A stretch of 64,000 nt of DNA from Achromobacter aegrifaciens (GTDB lineage Bacteria; Pseudomonadota; Gammaproteobacteria; Burkholderiales; Burkholderiaceae_B), in NCBI RefSeq assembly GCF_902859735.1, contig NZ_CADIJY010000012.1, positions 1 to 64,000 on the forward strand, read 5' to 3'. Position numbers and translations under genes: made by a program. The notes beneath the pieces were generated by a model. That model did no database searches. It was not told the origin of the DNA and was given only the letters and a program-made list of their open reading frames with translations. Every line of letters begins with the position of its first letter. The first letter of the stretch is position 1. Below, one piece after another: positions 1-8,917 of this stretch.

Positions 1-1
1 T

Positions 2-997
2 GCCGCGCCTGCGCCCGCCGCGGCGCAGCCCCAGCCCGCGCCGGCAGCCGTTCAGCCCGCAGCCGCAGCAGCGGTTGCGGAGCCTGCACCGGTCGCCGCG
101 ATTCCGGCGCCGCCCGTGGCCGCGCAGGCTCCTGCTCCGGCTGAGTCCGCGGCTCCCGCAGCCATCGCGCAGAAGGCTGAACCGGCGCCTGCCGCGGCGG
201 AACCCGAACCGGCCGCGTTGGAACAAACTTCGCAAGCCACCCAGCCCGGCAGCGTGCCGCCCTGGGAAGAACTGCCTGCCGATGCGCCGGCCATGTCCGA
301 ATCCGAAGCTGGCAAGACCGCTGGTTCGGCCGCGCTGGCGGTCACGCCCGCGACCGCCGCAGCCATCGCGCCCGCGCCCCAAGCCGACGACGGCGAAGGC
401 CCGCCCGCCTGGGTCGACGAAGAAATCCCGTTCGAAGCCGAAGGCGGCTTTGCGCCGGACAACGGCTTTACGTCGGATCCCGACGACGATGATTTCGAAA
501 CCCTGGCCAGCGCGCCCTCGGCCGCGCCGCCGCCAGCGGCCCGCCGCGAAGGTCCGGCGCCCGCGCGCAAGCGGCAGTCGTCGCGCGCCCGCCTGACGGA
601 CATGACGTCGGAAACCTGGCCCGAGCTGGCTGCGCGCCTGCCGGTCACCGGCTTGGCGGCGGAACTGGCGCGCCAGAGCGCATGGGCCGGCGTGCAGGGC
701 GATGCCGTCATCCTGCGCGTGGCCGTCAAGACGCTGGCCGAAAGCGAAAGCCGCGTCCGTCTGCAGACGGTGTTGTGCGAACATTTCGGCCAAGGCATAC
801 GGCTGGACGTCGAGGTCGGCGTGACGGGCGAGGCGACGGCGCATGCCGTGGCCCAGGCCGAACGCGCCGCCCGCCAGCAGGCCGCCGAAGAGGCGGTCGC
901 GGTCGACCCGTTCGTACAGGCGCTCGTCGCCGATTTCGGCGGCCAGGTCGTCGCCGGCTCGATCCGCCACGTAGATTCCCCCGCCGCCGCTGCCTGA
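2..997 (+). CDS. dnaX: DNA polymerase III subunit gamma/tau, C-terminal part (5' truncated by window)
   Basis: Only the 3' part of the gene is in the window, about 332 codons read in frame from base 2. The first 200 or so residues form an Ala/Pro/Glu-rich low-complexity linker, typical of the long tau extensions of betaproteobacteria. A compact globular C-terminal domain of about 130 residues follows, starting near the motif TSETWPELAARLPVTG, which resembles the tau domain that contacts the polymerase alpha subunit. The clamp-loader AAA+ module and any gamma-producing frameshift site lie upstream of the window. Its identity rests on this domain layout and on the conserved order dnaX-ybaB-recR. 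It is followed 45 bp later by ybaB on the same strand. Confidence 0.85.
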   Translation, partial: AAPAPAAAQPQPAPAAVQPAAAAAVAEPAPVAAIPAPPVAAQAPAPAESAAPAAIAQKAEPAPAAAEPEPAALEQTSQATQPGSVPPWEELPADAPAMSESEAGKTAGSAALAVTPATAAAIAPAPQADDGEGPPAWVDEEIPFEAEGGFAPDNGFTSDPDDDDFETLASAPSAAPPPAARREGPAPARKRQSSRARLTDMTSETWPELAARLPVTGLAAELARQSAWAGVQGDAVILRVAVKTLAESESRVRLQTVLCEHFGQGIRLDVEVGVTGEATAHAVAQAERAARQQAAEEAVAVDPFVQALVADFGGQVVAGSIRHVDSPAAAA

Positions 998-1042
998 AGC
1001 GGCGGCCATCTCTCATTCCCCTCGTTCAAGGAAGCATCGATC

Positions 1043-1369
1043 ATGATGAAAGGACAACTGGCCGGCCTGATGCGCCAGGCGCAGCAAATGCAGGAAAACA
1101 TGAAGAAGGCGCAGGACGCGCTGGCCGAGATCCAGGTCGAAGGCGCCTCCGGCGGCGGCCTGGTCAAGGTCACCATGACCTGCCGCCACGACGTCAAGCG
1201 CGTGGCCATCGATCCGTCGCTGCTGGGCGACGACAAGGACATGCTGGAAGACCTGGTCGCCGCCGCGTTCAACGACGCGCTGCGCAAGGCCGAAGCCACC
1301 TCGCAGGAAAAGATGGCCTCGGTCACCGCCGGCATGCCGCTGCCCCCGGGCATGAAGCTGCCGTTCTGA
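1043..1369 (+). CDS. ybaB: YbaB/EbfC family nucleoid-associated protein
   Basis: This 108-residue protein starts [19 protein letters not shown] and has the amphipathic N-terminal helix, the [10 protein letters not shown] strand segment and the LPPGMKLPF tail characteristic of the YbaB/EbfC family. Family members are small dimeric DNA-binding proteins that coat the nucleoid. The gene sits between dnaX and recR, the conserved arrangement in many proteobacteria, with only 19 bp to recR, so co-transcription is likely. The ATG is preceded by AAGGAAGC, a reasonable ribosome-binding site. Confidence 0.93.
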   Translation: MMKGQLAGLMRQAQQMQENMKKAQDALAEIQVEGASGGGLVKVTMTCRHDVKRVAIDPSLLGDDKDMLEDLVAAAFNDALRKAEATSQEKMASVTAGMPLPPGMKLPF

Positions 1370-1388
1370 ACGCAGCCCCAAAGCCGCA

Positions 1389-1997
1389 ATGGACCCGCTA
1401 CTGCCTGAACCCGAGCCGCTCGTCTCGCTGATCGAGGCGCTGCGGCGCCTGCCCGGCGTGGGCGTGCGTTCTGCCCGGCGCATGGCCTATCACCTGCTGC
1501 AGCATGACCCGCAAGGCGCGGACATGCTGGGGCAGGCGTTGGCGGGCGCGGTGCGGGACCTGAAGCATTGCGCCCGCTGCAACAGTTTCTCGGAAGAGGA
1601 AGTCTGCGGCACCTGCATCAATCCCAAGCGCGATCCCTCGCTGCTGTGCATCGTCGAGACGCCGGCCGATCAGAACATGATCGAGTCCAGTCACGGCTAT
1701 CGCGGCCTGTATTACGTGCTGATGGGCCGCGTCGCGCCGCTCGAAGGGATCGGTCCGCGCGAGCTGGATTTCGAGCGGGTGATCAAGCGCGCGACCGACG
1801 GCGTGGTGCAGGAGGTCATCCTGGCCACCAACTTCACCGCCGAAGGCGAAACCACCGCCCACTTCCTGGGCGAAGCGCTGGGCGAGCGCGGCCTGCGGGT
1901 CACGCGGCTGGCGCGCGGCGTGCCTGCCGGCAGCGAGCTGGAATACGTCGACGCCGGGACCATCGCCTGGGCCCTGATGGAGCGCAAGACCACCTGA
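1389..1997 (+). CDS. recR: Recombination mediator RecR
   Basis: This 202-residue protein matches RecR in length and layout: an N-terminal helix-hairpin-helix ([20 protein letters not shown]), a four-cysteine zinc finger (C61, C64, C73, C76), and a Toprim domain beginning [15 protein letters not shown] with the conserved [10 protein letters not shown] segment. RecR works with RecO, and with RecF at gaps, to load RecA onto SSB-coated single-stranded DNA. It is the last gene of the dnaX-ybaB-recR group; a 68-bp gap separates it from an unrelated CoA-transferase gene. Confidence 0.96.
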   Translation: MDPLLPEPEPLVSLIEALRRLPGVGVRSARRMAYHLLQHDPQGADMLGQALAGAVRDLKHCARCNSFSEEEVCGTCINPKRDPSLLCIVETPADQNMIESSHGYRGLYYVLMGRVAPLEGIGPRELDFERVIKRATDGVVQEVILATNFTAEGETTAHFLGEALGERGLRVTRLARGVPAGSELEYVDAGTIAWALMERKTT

Positions 1998-2065
1998 TTC
2001 CGCAGTGCCAGAACGCCTTGCCGGCAACGTATCGGCAACGGCAAAAACCGTGAGGAAGACAAGCC

Positions 2066-3325
2066 ATGTCAGCGCTGACCGGACTGAAGGTCCTGGAACT
2101 CGGCACGCTCATTGCCGGCCCATTCGCCGCGCGCATCTTCGGCGAATTCGGCGCCGATGTCATCAAGGTGGAAACGCCCCACGGGCCTGACGGCACGGGC
2201 GGCGGCGACCCCATCCGCAGCTGGCGCCATCTGCACGAGGGCAATTCCCTTTGGTGGACGGTGCAGGCCCGCAACAAGCAATCCATCGCACTCAACCTGA
2301 AAGATCCACGCGCGCGGGAGATCGCCCGCAAGCTGGCGCTGGACGCCGACGTGGTGGTCGAGAACTACCGGCCGGGCGTGCTGGAGAAGTGGGGGCTGGG
2401 CTACGAGCAGCTGCGCGCCATCAACCCCGCGCTCATCATGGTGCGCCTGTCCGGCTATGGGCAGACGGGGCCCATGAAGGACCAGCCGGGCTTTGGCGCC
2501 ATCGGCGAATCCATGGGCGGGCTGCGCTACGTGTCGGGCCATCCCGACCGGCCGCCCCTGCGCGTGGGCATCTCCATCGGCGATTCCATCGCCGCCTTGC
2601 ACGGCGTGATCGGCGCGATGATGGCGCTGCGGCACCGCGACGCCACCGGCGGGCGCTGGAACGGCAAGCAGGGCGCGGAGTGCCAGGCGGGGCAGGGCCA
2701 GATGGTGGACGTGGCGCTGTACGAGGCCGTGTTCAACATGATGGAAAGCCTGGTGCCAGAGTACGACGTGGCCGGCGTGGTGCGCGAGCGTACTGGCGGC
2801 GCGCTGCCCGGCATCGTGCCTTCGAATACCTACACCACCCGCGATGGCCAGAACATCGTCATCGCCGGCAACGGCGACGCGATCTTCCACCGGCTGATGC
2901 GCGCCATCGGCCGTGACGATCTGGCCACGGATCCGGGGTTGGTGCGCAACGACGGCCGCGCCAAGCGCGTGGACGAGATCGACGGCGCCATCCAGCAGTG
3001 GTGCGGCGCGCGCGGCATCGAAGAGGCGCTGGGCGCACTGAAGGGCGCCGACGTGCCGGTGGGCAAGATCTACAGCGTGGCCGACATGTTCAGCGATCCG
3101 CAGTTCCTGGCGCGCCGCATGATAGAGCAGCACCGCTTCCCTGACGGCACGCCGGTCAAGCTGCCGGCCGTCGTGCCCAAGCTGTCGGAGACGCCCGGCG
3201 AGACGCGCTGGGTGGGGCCCGTATTAGGGGAACATACCGAGGAAGTCCTGAAATCGCTGGGGTATGATTCAGCGGCTATAGAAGAGCTGGCAAAGACCGG
3301 CGCTATCGGTCTGCCCGACAACTAG
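2066..3325 (+). CDS. CaiB/BaiF family (class III) CoA-transferase
   Basis: The 419-residue protein has the family III CoA-transferase signature: N-terminal LKVLELGTLIAGPFAARIFGE, the KVE nucleotide-contact segment, ENYRPGVLEKWGLGY, and the catalytic aspartate in a GDS motif (D173) expected to form the aspartyl-CoA anhydride. The C-terminal segment LGEHTEEVLKSLGY is also typical. The enzyme would move CoA between a carboxylate and an acyl-CoA; the substrate cannot be read from the sequence. A Shine-Dalgarno AGGAAG precedes the ATG. Only 11 bp separate it from a binding-protein gene of an ABC importer, which suggests that the imported compound is a carboxylate activated by this enzyme. Confidence 0.9.
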   Translation: MSALTGLKVLELGTLIAGPFAARIFGEFGADVIKVETPHGPDGTGGGDPIRSWRHLHEGNSLWWTVQARNKQSIALNLKDPRAREIARKLALDADVVVENYRPGVLEKWGLGYEQLRAINPALIMVRLSGYGQTGPMKDQPGFGAIGESMGGLRYVSGHPDRPPLRVGISIGDSIAALHGVIGAMMALRHRDATGGRWNGKQGAECQAGQGQMVDVALYEAVFNMMESLVPEYDVAGVVRERTGGALPGIVPSNTYTTRDGQNIVIAGNGDAIFHRLMRAIGRDDLATDPGLVRNDGRAKRVDEIDGAIQQWCGARGIEEALGALKGADVPVGKIYSVADMFSDPQFLARRMIEQHRFPDGTPVKLPAVVPKLSETPGETRWVGPVLGEHTEEVLKSLGYDSAAIEELAKTGAIGLPDN

Positions 3326-3336
3326 GAGACAAGCAC

Positions 3337-4377
3337 ATGTCAGTCACTCGCCGTGATCTGCTCAAGATGGCCGGCGCCGCCGGCGTCATGGGCATGGCGC
3401 CCGCCATCGTGCGCGCGCAGAAGCTGGAGAAGACCAAGGTCCAGATCGCAGTCGGCGGCAAGCCGCTGATCTACTATCTCCCCCTGTCCATCGCGGAAGC
3501 CCGCGGCTACTTCAAGGACGAAGGGCTGGACGTCAGCATCGCCGACTTCGCGGGTGGCTCCAAGGCCTTGCAGGCCGTGGTGGGAGGCAGCGCCGACATC
3601 GTGTCGGGCGCGTTCGAACACACTTTGTCCATGCAATCCAAGGGCCAGGCCTACCGCGCCTTCGTGCTGCAGGGCCGCGCGCCGATGATAGGCGTGGGCG
3701 TGTCCAAGAAGAACCTGCCCAACTACAAGAGCGCCGCCGACCTGAAGGGCAAGAAGATCGGCGTGACCGCGCCGGGCTCGTCCACCAACATGGTGGTCAG
3801 CTTCTTCCTCGCCAAGCACGGCCTGAAGGCCTCGGATGTGTCCATCATCGGCGTGGGCGCCGGCGCCGGCGCAGTGACCGCGCTGCGCAGCGGCCAGATC
3901 GACGCCATCTCCAACACCGACCCCGTGGTGTCGATGCTGGAAATGCCGGGCGACATCCAGATCATCGTCGATACGCGCACGCTCAAGGACACCAAGGAAA
4001 TCTTCGGCGGCAACATGCCGGCGGGCTGCCTGTACGCCCCGCAGGCCTTCCTTGACGCCAATCCCAACACCACCCAGGCCCTGGCCAACGCGCTGGTGCG
4101 CGCCGACAAGTGGATCCAGAAGGCCGGCGCCGACGAAATCGCCAAGGTCGTGCCGGAAACCTATCTGCTGGGCGATCCGGCCGTCTACAAGGCCGCCATC
4201 GCCAAGAGCCTGGAAGGCCTGTCGCCGGACGGCCTGATCCCCGAGGATGGCGCCGCCACTGCGCTCAAGGCGCTGGCTGCCTACCAGGCGGATTTCGACG
4301 GCTCCAAGATCGACCCGTCCAAGGTCTGGACCAACGACTACGCGCGCCGCGCCAACGAGAAGTACCCCAATGGCTGA
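3337..4377 (+). CDS. ABC importer substrate-binding protein, NitT/TauT (SsuA-like) family
   Basis: This 346-residue periplasmic binding protein starts with a likely Tat signal: TRRDLLKMAG with twin arginines at residues 5-6, then a hydrophobic stretch ending near IVRAQ. The mature part (YYLPLSIAEARGYFKDEGLDV, ADIVSGAFEHTLSMQSKG) matches the NMT1/SsuA-like fold used for sulfonates, nitrate, thiamine precursors and aromatic carboxylates. A Tat signal implies folding in the cytoplasm before export, or simply family habit. It overlaps the ATPase gene by 8 bp and is followed by the permease, giving a complete importer. The ligand is unknown; the neighbouring CoA-transferase suggests an organic acid. 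Confidence 0.88.
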   Translation: MSVTRRDLLKMAGAAGVMGMAPAIVRAQKLEKTKVQIAVGGKPLIYYLPLSIAEARGYFKDEGLDVSIADFAGGSKALQAVVGGSADIVSGAFEHTLSMQSKGQAYRAFVLQGRAPMIGVGVSKKNLPNYKSAADLKGKKIGVTAPGSSTNMVVSFFLAKHGLKASDVSIIGVGAGAGAVTALRSGQIDAISNTDPVVSMLEMPGDIQIIVDTRTLKDTKEIFGGNMPAGCLYAPQAFLDANPNTTQALANALVRADKWIQKAGADEIAKVVPETYLLGDPAVYKAAIAKSLEGLSPDGLIPEDGAATALKALAAYQADFDGSKIDPSKVWTNDYARRANEKYPNG

Positions 4378-5179
4378 AGCCGCGCTGTCGCTGGAAAACA
4401 TCAGCTGCACCTTTGTCTCCCGCGACGACCGCTCGCAGCGCTACACCGCCGTCAGCGACACGACCCTGGCCATCGCGCCAGGGGAGTTCGTGTCGGTGGT
4501 GGGTCCGACCGGATGCGGCAAGTCCACCCTGCTCAACGTCAGCGCCGGCTTGCTGGCGCCGTCCTCGGGCAGCGTGAAGGTGTTCGGGCAGCCTCTGTCC
4601 GGCATCAATGAGCGGGCCGGCTACATGTTCCAGGGTGAGGCCCTGCTGCCCTGGCGCAGCGCGCTGGACAACGTGGTGGCGGGCCTGGACTTTGCCGGCG
4701 TGCCTCGGCAACAGGCGCTGGAGCGCGGCCGCGAATGGATGCGCCGCGTGGGCCTGGGCGGCTTCGAGGGCCGTTATCCGCATCAGATGTCGGGCGGCAT
4801 GCGCAAGCGCACGATGCTGGCGCAGACGCTGATCCGCGATCCCGACATCATCCTGATGGACGAGCCGTTCTCGGCGCTGGACATCCAGACGCGCCAGCTC
4901 ATGGAGAACGAGGTCCTGGACCTGTGGATGGCCAAGCGCAAGGCCGTGCTCTTCATCACGCACGACCTGGACGAGGCCATCGCCATGAGCGATCGCGTGG
5001 TGGTGCTGTCGGCAGGGCCCGGCACGCACCCCATCGGCGAATTCGCCATCGACCTGCCGCGTCCGCGCGACGTGGCCGAAGTGCGCACGCATCCGCGCTT
5101 CGTGGAGCTGCACTCCGCCATCTGGGGCGTGCTGCGCGAAGAAGTTCTTAAGGGCTACGCCCAACAGAAGCGAGCCTAG
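4370..5179 (+). CDS. ABC transporter ATP-binding protein (SsuB/TauB-like)
   Basis: This 269-residue nucleotide-binding subunit has Walker A GPTGCGKST (from residue 45), a Q-loop at MFQGEALLPWRS, a signature MSGGMRKR, Walker B IILMDEPFSALD and the switch histidine in FITHDLDEAIAMSDRVVVL. The start was placed at MAEAALSLENI, which overlaps the binding-protein stop by 8 bp; an earlier in-frame ATG lies deep in the upstream gene and is not credible. It should energise the adjacent permease. The EAIAMSDRV and AGPGTHPIGEF features fit the nitrate/sulfonate/taurine ATPase family. Confidence 0.92.
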   Translation: MAEAALSLENISCTFVSRDDRSQRYTAVSDTTLAIAPGEFVSVVGPTGCGKSTLLNVSAGLLAPSSGSVKVFGQPLSGINERAGYMFQGEALLPWRSALDNVVAGLDFAGVPRQQALERGREWMRRVGLGGFEGRYPHQMSGGMRKRTMLAQTLIRDPDIILMDEPFSALDIQTRQLMENEVLDLWMAKRKAVLFITHDLDEAIAMSDRVVVLSAGPGTHPIGEFAIDLPRPRDVAEVRTHPRFVELHSAIWGVLREEVLKGYAQQKRA

Positions 5180-5182
5180 GCC

Positions 5183-5977
5183 ATGTCCAAGCTGATCAAA
5201 CCCGGTTCGGCCAGCCTGCGCTTCTGGCAGTTGCTGCTGCTCGTCATCATTCTTCTCGTTTGGCATTTCGCGTCGCGCGATCCCAAGGTGGCCTTCTTTT
5301 TCGGCGAACCGCTGAAAGTGTGGGGCCGCATCTGGGCCTGGTTCGTGACCAACGCGGACATCTATACCCACCTGGGCGTGACGCTGACCGAAACCGTGCT
5401 GGCGTTTTTCATCGGCACCATCGCCGGCCTGGCCTTTGGCCTGTGGCTGGGTCTGTCGCCCGGCGCAAGCGCGATCCTCGATCCCTACATCAAGGCCGCC
5501 AACTCGATGCCGCGCGTCATCCTGGCGCCCATCTTCGGCATGTGGTTCGGCCTGGGCATCTGGTCCAAGGTGGCGCTGGCCGTGACGCTGGTGTTCTTCA
5601 TCGTGTTCTTCAATGTCTACCAGGGCGTGCGCGAAGTCAGCCCCACCTTGCTGGACAACGCCAGGATGCTGGGCGCGCGCCGCCGCCAGCTGTTGCGGCA
5701 CGTTTACCTGCCGTCTGCCACCAGCTGGGTGTTTTCCAGCCTGCATACCTCCGTGGGCCTGGCCTTCGTGGGCGCGGTGGTGGGCGAGTATCTGGGCTCG
5801 GCCAGCGGCGTGGGCTACCTGATCCTGCAGGCCGAAGGCACTTTCGACGTCAACACCGTGTTCGCGGGCATCATCGTGCTCACGGCTTTTGCGCTGGTGC
5901 TGGACGCCATCGTCGGCATGGGCGAAAAGCGGCTGATGAAATGGCAGCCCAGGTCCGGCGAAACCGAAAAGATCTGA
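5183..5977 (+). CDS. ABC transporter permease (SsuC/TauC-like)
   Basis: This 264-residue integral membrane protein has about six hydrophobic segments and the permease-family coupling region: VREVSPTLLDNARMLGARRRQLLRHVYLPSA, followed by WVFSSLHTSVGLAFVGAVVGEYLGS. It forms the membrane channel for the importer with the preceding two genes, four bases after the ATPase stop. The layout (binding protein, ATPase, permease) is that of a full tripartite importer acting as a homodimer of this permease. Confidence 0.92.
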   Translation: MSKLIKPGSASLRFWQLLLLVIILLVWHFASRDPKVAFFFGEPLKVWGRIWAWFVTNADIYTHLGVTLTETVLAFFIGTIAGLAFGLWLGLSPGASAILDPYIKAANSMPRVILAPIFGMWFGLGIWSKVALAVTLVFFIVFFNVYQGVREVSPTLLDNARMLGARRRQLLRHVYLPSATSWVFSSLHTSVGLAFVGAVVGEYLGSASGVGYLILQAEGTFDVNTVFAGIIVLTAFALVLDAIVGMGEKRLMKWQPRSGETEKI

Positions 5978-5989
5978 CCGGAGTTTCCC

Positions 5990-6517
5990 ATGGCCCGTCT
6001 ACCCTACGCCGACCTGACCCATCCCGAAGCCAAGCCTCTGGTCGACCGCATCGTCGCCGAACGCGGCAGCGTCCTGCACCTGTACCAGATGCTGCTGCAC
6101 AGCCCCGCGGTGGCCGGCGGCTGGCTCAATTACCTGACCTCGATCCGCCAGCTCAGCACCTTGCCTGGCGATCTGCGCGAGCTGGTCATCATGCGCGTGG
6201 CGGCCATCAACGGCGCGCCCTACGAGGCCGACCAGCATGCGCCGATCGCGCTGAAGGAAGGCGTTTCGCAAGCGCAGCTGGACGCGCTCAATGATTGGGA
6301 AGCGTCAGATCTGTTCGATGAACGCGAAAGGGCGGTGCTGGCCTACACCGATGCCATGACGCGACAGGTGCAGGTGCCGGAACCGGTGTTCCAGGCGGCG
6401 AAGGCGGCGATGGGCTCCGAAAAGCTCATCGTGGAGCTGACCGCGACGGTGGCGGCCTACAACATGGTGTCGCGCTTCCTGGAAGCGCTGCAGGTGCATT
6501 CACACGATCACCGCTGA
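5990..6517 (+). CDS. Carboxymuconolactone decarboxylase-fold protein without the AhpD cysteines
   Basis: The 175-residue protein has the all-helical CMD fold signature: LRELVIMRVAAINGAPYEADQHAPIALKEGVS, then ERAVLAYTDAMTRQVQVPEPVFQAA. In AhpD-type peroxidase relatives a CxxC pair sits where this protein has APYEADQH, so no redox cysteines are present and a hydrolase/decarboxylase-like or unknown role is more likely than peroxide reduction. It lies 12 bp after the importer permease with a CGGAG ribosome-binding site, so it probably belongs to the same transcript and the same catabolic task. Specific function not known. Confidence 0.82.
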   Translation: MARLPYADLTHPEAKPLVDRIVAERGSVLHLYQMLLHSPAVAGGWLNYLTSIRQLSTLPGDLRELVIMRVAAINGAPYEADQHAPIALKEGVSQAQLDALNDWEASDLFDERERAVLAYTDAMTRQVQVPEPVFQAAKAAMGSEKLIVELTATVAAYNMVSRFLEALQVHSHDHR

Positions 6518-6518
6518 C

Positions 6519-6551
6519 GCACGCGCGCGGCCGCAAGGGCCGCGCGCGTGC
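6519..6551. terminator. Perfect GC hairpin between convergent genes
   Basis: A 14-bp perfect stem, GCACGCGCGCGGCC against its complement, with the 5-nt loop GCAAG lies between the CMD-fold gene (plus) and transaldolase (minus). It begins one base after the CMD stop codon. There is no U-run on either side. It can fold in transcripts from both directions and probably marks or protects both 3' ends. Confidence 0.6.
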
Positions 6552-6579
6552 TTGCGGATGTGGCAGAGGAAAGTCGCGC

Positions 6580-7533
6580 TCAGGCGCGCTGCGCCTCGAT
6601 CAACGCATCCAGCTTGACCGCGTCCGCCACGAACAGGCGGATGCCTTCCGACAGCTTTTCGCTGGCCATCGCATCCTCGTTGAGCAGGGTGCGGAAGGTG
6701 ACCTCGTCCGCGCCAATGCGGGCGATGTTGGCGGGCACGTCGTCGGCGCGCAATTGCGCGGGCGCGTCGCCCTCGGTGCCGGCCAGCTTGGTCAGCAGCT
6801 CGGGGCTGATGGTCAGCAGGTCGCAGCCCGACAGCGCCAGGATCTGGCCCACGTTGCGGAAGCTCGCACCCATGATTTCCGTGGGGATGTCGAAGTGCTT
6901 GTAGTACTGGTAGATCCGCGTGACGGACAGCACGCCGGGATCGCGCGCCCCGGCATTGTCGGCCTCGACCCAGTTGGCGCCGGCGGACTTCTTGTGCCAG
7001 TCGTAGATGCGGCCGACGAAGGGCGAGATCAGCTGCACGCGGGCATCGGCGCAGGCCACGGCCTGCGGCAGCGAGAACAGCAGGGTCAGGTTGCAGCGCA
7101 CGCCTTCCGATTGCAGGGCGCGGGCCGCCTGGATGCCTTCCCAGGTCGAGGCGATCTTGATCAGCACGCGCTCGCGCGGCACGCCAGCGGCTTCGTACAG
7201 GGCGATCAGGCTGCGGGCGCGTTCGATGGTGGCGCGGGTGTCGAAGGACAGGCGGGCGTCGACTTCAGTCGACACGCGGCCGGGCACGATGTCCAGGATG
7301 GCGCGGCCAAAGGCCACCAGCAGGCGATCCATGAGTTCGGCAGTGGGCGCGCCGCGGTGTTCGCGCGCGGTCTTTTCCAGCAGGGGACGGTAGGCGTCCT
7401 GCTGGACGGCCTTAAGAATTAGGGACGGGTTTGTGGTGGCGTCGGTGGGACGCAACGCCTTCATCGCTTCGAAATCCCCCGTGTCGGCGACGACGGTGGT
7501 GTGGTTGCGCAGGGCGTCGAGTTGGCTGGGCAT
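6580..7533 (-). CDS. tal: Transaldolase
   Basis: This 317-residue protein is the usual length for TalB-type transaldolase. Diagnostic segments are [16 protein letters not shown] near the N-terminus, [19 protein letters not shown], and [16 protein letters not shown] with the Schiff-base lysine at K126. It transfers a dihydroxyacetone unit between sedoheptulose 7-phosphate and glyceraldehyde 3-phosphate in the non-oxidative pentose phosphate pathway. It stands alone on the minus strand, divergent from carA and convergent with the CMD-fold gene. Confidence 0.96.
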   Translation of the reverse strand: MPSQLDALRNHTTVVADTGDFEAMKALRPTDATTNPSLILKAVQQDAYRPLLEKTAREHRGAPTAELMDRLLVAFGRAILDIVPGRVSTEVDARLSFDTRATIERARSLIALYEAAGVPRERVLIKIASTWEGIQAARALQSEGVRCNLTLLFSLPQAVACADARVQLISPFVGRIYDWHKKSAGANWVEADNAGARDPGVLSVTRIYQYYKHFDIPTEIMGASFRNVGQILALSGCDLLTISPELLTKLAGTEGDAPAQLRADDVPANIARIGADEVTFRTLLNEDAMASEKLSEGIRLFVADAVKLDALIEAQRA

Positions 7534-7707
7534 GGACGGTACGGCTCGCTGCAGGCTAGGGTTGAAGGTGTCCTAGCGTATCACCGAGGCCGCAGGCGCG
7601 CTGCCGGCCGGACGGCGGAGGGGGACGGCGGGACGCGGAAAAACAGGCCAAAACCCCGTTTCCGGCCTTATTTGGCGCGGTTCCCCGAGAAAAACGGCCG
7701 CTCAAGG

Positions 7708-7713
7708 TATAAT
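7708..7713 (+). promoter_or_regulatory. Perfect TATAAT -10 hexamer upstream of carA
   Basis: A perfect TATAAT lies 39 bp before the carA start codon. I see no good TTGACA-like hexamer at 16-18 bp upstream, so the promoter may need an activator. Transcription from here would give a leader of about 33 nt, too short for a classical attenuator. Confidence 0.5.
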
Positions 7714-7752
7714 CCGAAGGTTTGATTATCGATTCTAAAACCGGGGTTTACT

Positions 7753-8907
7753 GTGCTGCCGCAACTCTTTCCCGAGGGGATCAACCGCTTCCCTCCTGCA
7801 ATTCTGGCTCTGGCGGACGGTACCATTTTTCGAGGCGTGTCGATCGGTGCGCCTGGGCATACCGTTGCCGAAGTGGTGTTCAACACCGCGATGACCGGGT
7901 ACCAGGAAATTCTCACCGATCCCAGCTATAGCGGCCAGATCGTCACGCTGACCTATCCGCACATCGGCAATACCGGCGTCAACGCCGAAGACGTGGAAGC
8001 CAAGCGCGTCTTTGCCGCCGGCCTGGTGGTCCGCGACTGTCCCGCCCGCGTGTCGAACTTCCGTTCCACGCAATCGTTGCCTGAGTACCTCTCCGAGCAA
8101 GGCGTCGTCGCCATTTCCGGCATCGACACCCGCAAGCTCACCCGCATCCTGCGTGAAAAGGGCGCCCAGGGCGCCTGCATCTTCGTCGGCACCGACGCCG
8201 AGCGCGCCGTCGAGCTGGCCCGCGGTTTTGCCGGCATGGCCGGCCAGGACCTGGCCAAGGAGGTGTCGCTCAAGGATCGCGCCGAATGGACCGAAGGCAC
8301 CTGGCAACTGGGCGAGGGCTTCTCCAAGCCCGACCAGTCCAAGTTCCACGTCGTGGCCTACGACTTCGGCATCAAGACCAACATCCTGCGCCTGCTGGCC
8401 GACCGCGGCTGCCGCCTGACGGTGGTGCCGGCCCAGACCAGCGCCGAGGAAGTCTTGAAGCTCAATCCCGACGGCGTGTTCCTGTCCAACGGCCCTGGCG
8501 ACCCCGAGCCCTGCGACTACGCGATCGAAGCCACGCGCGCCTTCCTGGACAAGAAGCTGCCGGTGTTCGGCATCTGCCTGGGCCACCAGATCATGGGCCT
8601 GGCGCTGGGCGGCAAGACGCTCAAGATGAAGACCGGCCACCACGGCGCCAACCACCCCGTGCAGGACCTCCAGTCCAAGCGCGTGTTCATCACCAGCCAG
8701 AACCACGGTTTCGCTGTCGACGCGACCAGCCTGCCGGCCAACGCGCGCGTGACGCACGTCTCGCTGTTCGACGGCACGCTGCAGGGCTTCGAGCTCACCG
8801 ACCGCCCGGCCTTCTGCTTCCAGGGTCACCCCGAAGCCAGCCCGGGTCCGCACGACATCCTTGAACTGTTCGACAAGTTCATCGCCCTGATGTCCGGCCA
8901 AAAGTAA
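7753..8907 (+). CDS. carA: Carbamoyl-phosphate synthase small subunit (glutaminase)
   Basis: The 384-residue protein has the CarA N-terminal domain ([35 protein letters not shown]) and a class I glutamine amidotransferase domain with nucleophile C275 in FGICLGHQ and the H359/E361 pair in [13 protein letters not shown]. It releases ammonia from glutamine and channels it to CarB for carbamoyl phosphate used in arginine and pyrimidine synthesis. The start is a GTG, chosen because the protein from that point has the usual length and no upstream in-frame start fits. carB follows after 10 bp. Confidence 0.96.
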   Translation: MLPQLFPEGINRFPPAILALADGTIFRGVSIGAPGHTVAEVVFNTAMTGYQEILTDPSYSGQIVTLTYPHIGNTGVNAEDVEAKRVFAAGLVVRDCPARVSNFRSTQSLPEYLSEQGVVAISGIDTRKLTRILREKGAQGACIFVGTDAERAVELARGFAGMAGQDLAKEVSLKDRAEWTEGTWQLGEGFSKPDQSKFHVVAYDFGIKTNILRLLADRGCRLTVVPAQTSAEEVLKLNPDGVFLSNGPGDPEPCDYAIEATRAFLDKKLPVFGICLGHQIMGLALGGKTLKMKTGHHGANHPVQDLQSKRVFITSQNHGFAVDATSLPANARVTHVSLFDGTLQGFELTDRPAFCFQGHPEASPGPHDILELFDKFIALMSGQK

Positions 8908-8917
8908 AGATTGCATC

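Noticed and set aside
7534-7752. Pyrimidine- or arginine-responsive attenuator before carA
   Set aside because: The leader from the TATAAT element would be only about 33 nt, with no terminator hairpin or leader peptide.
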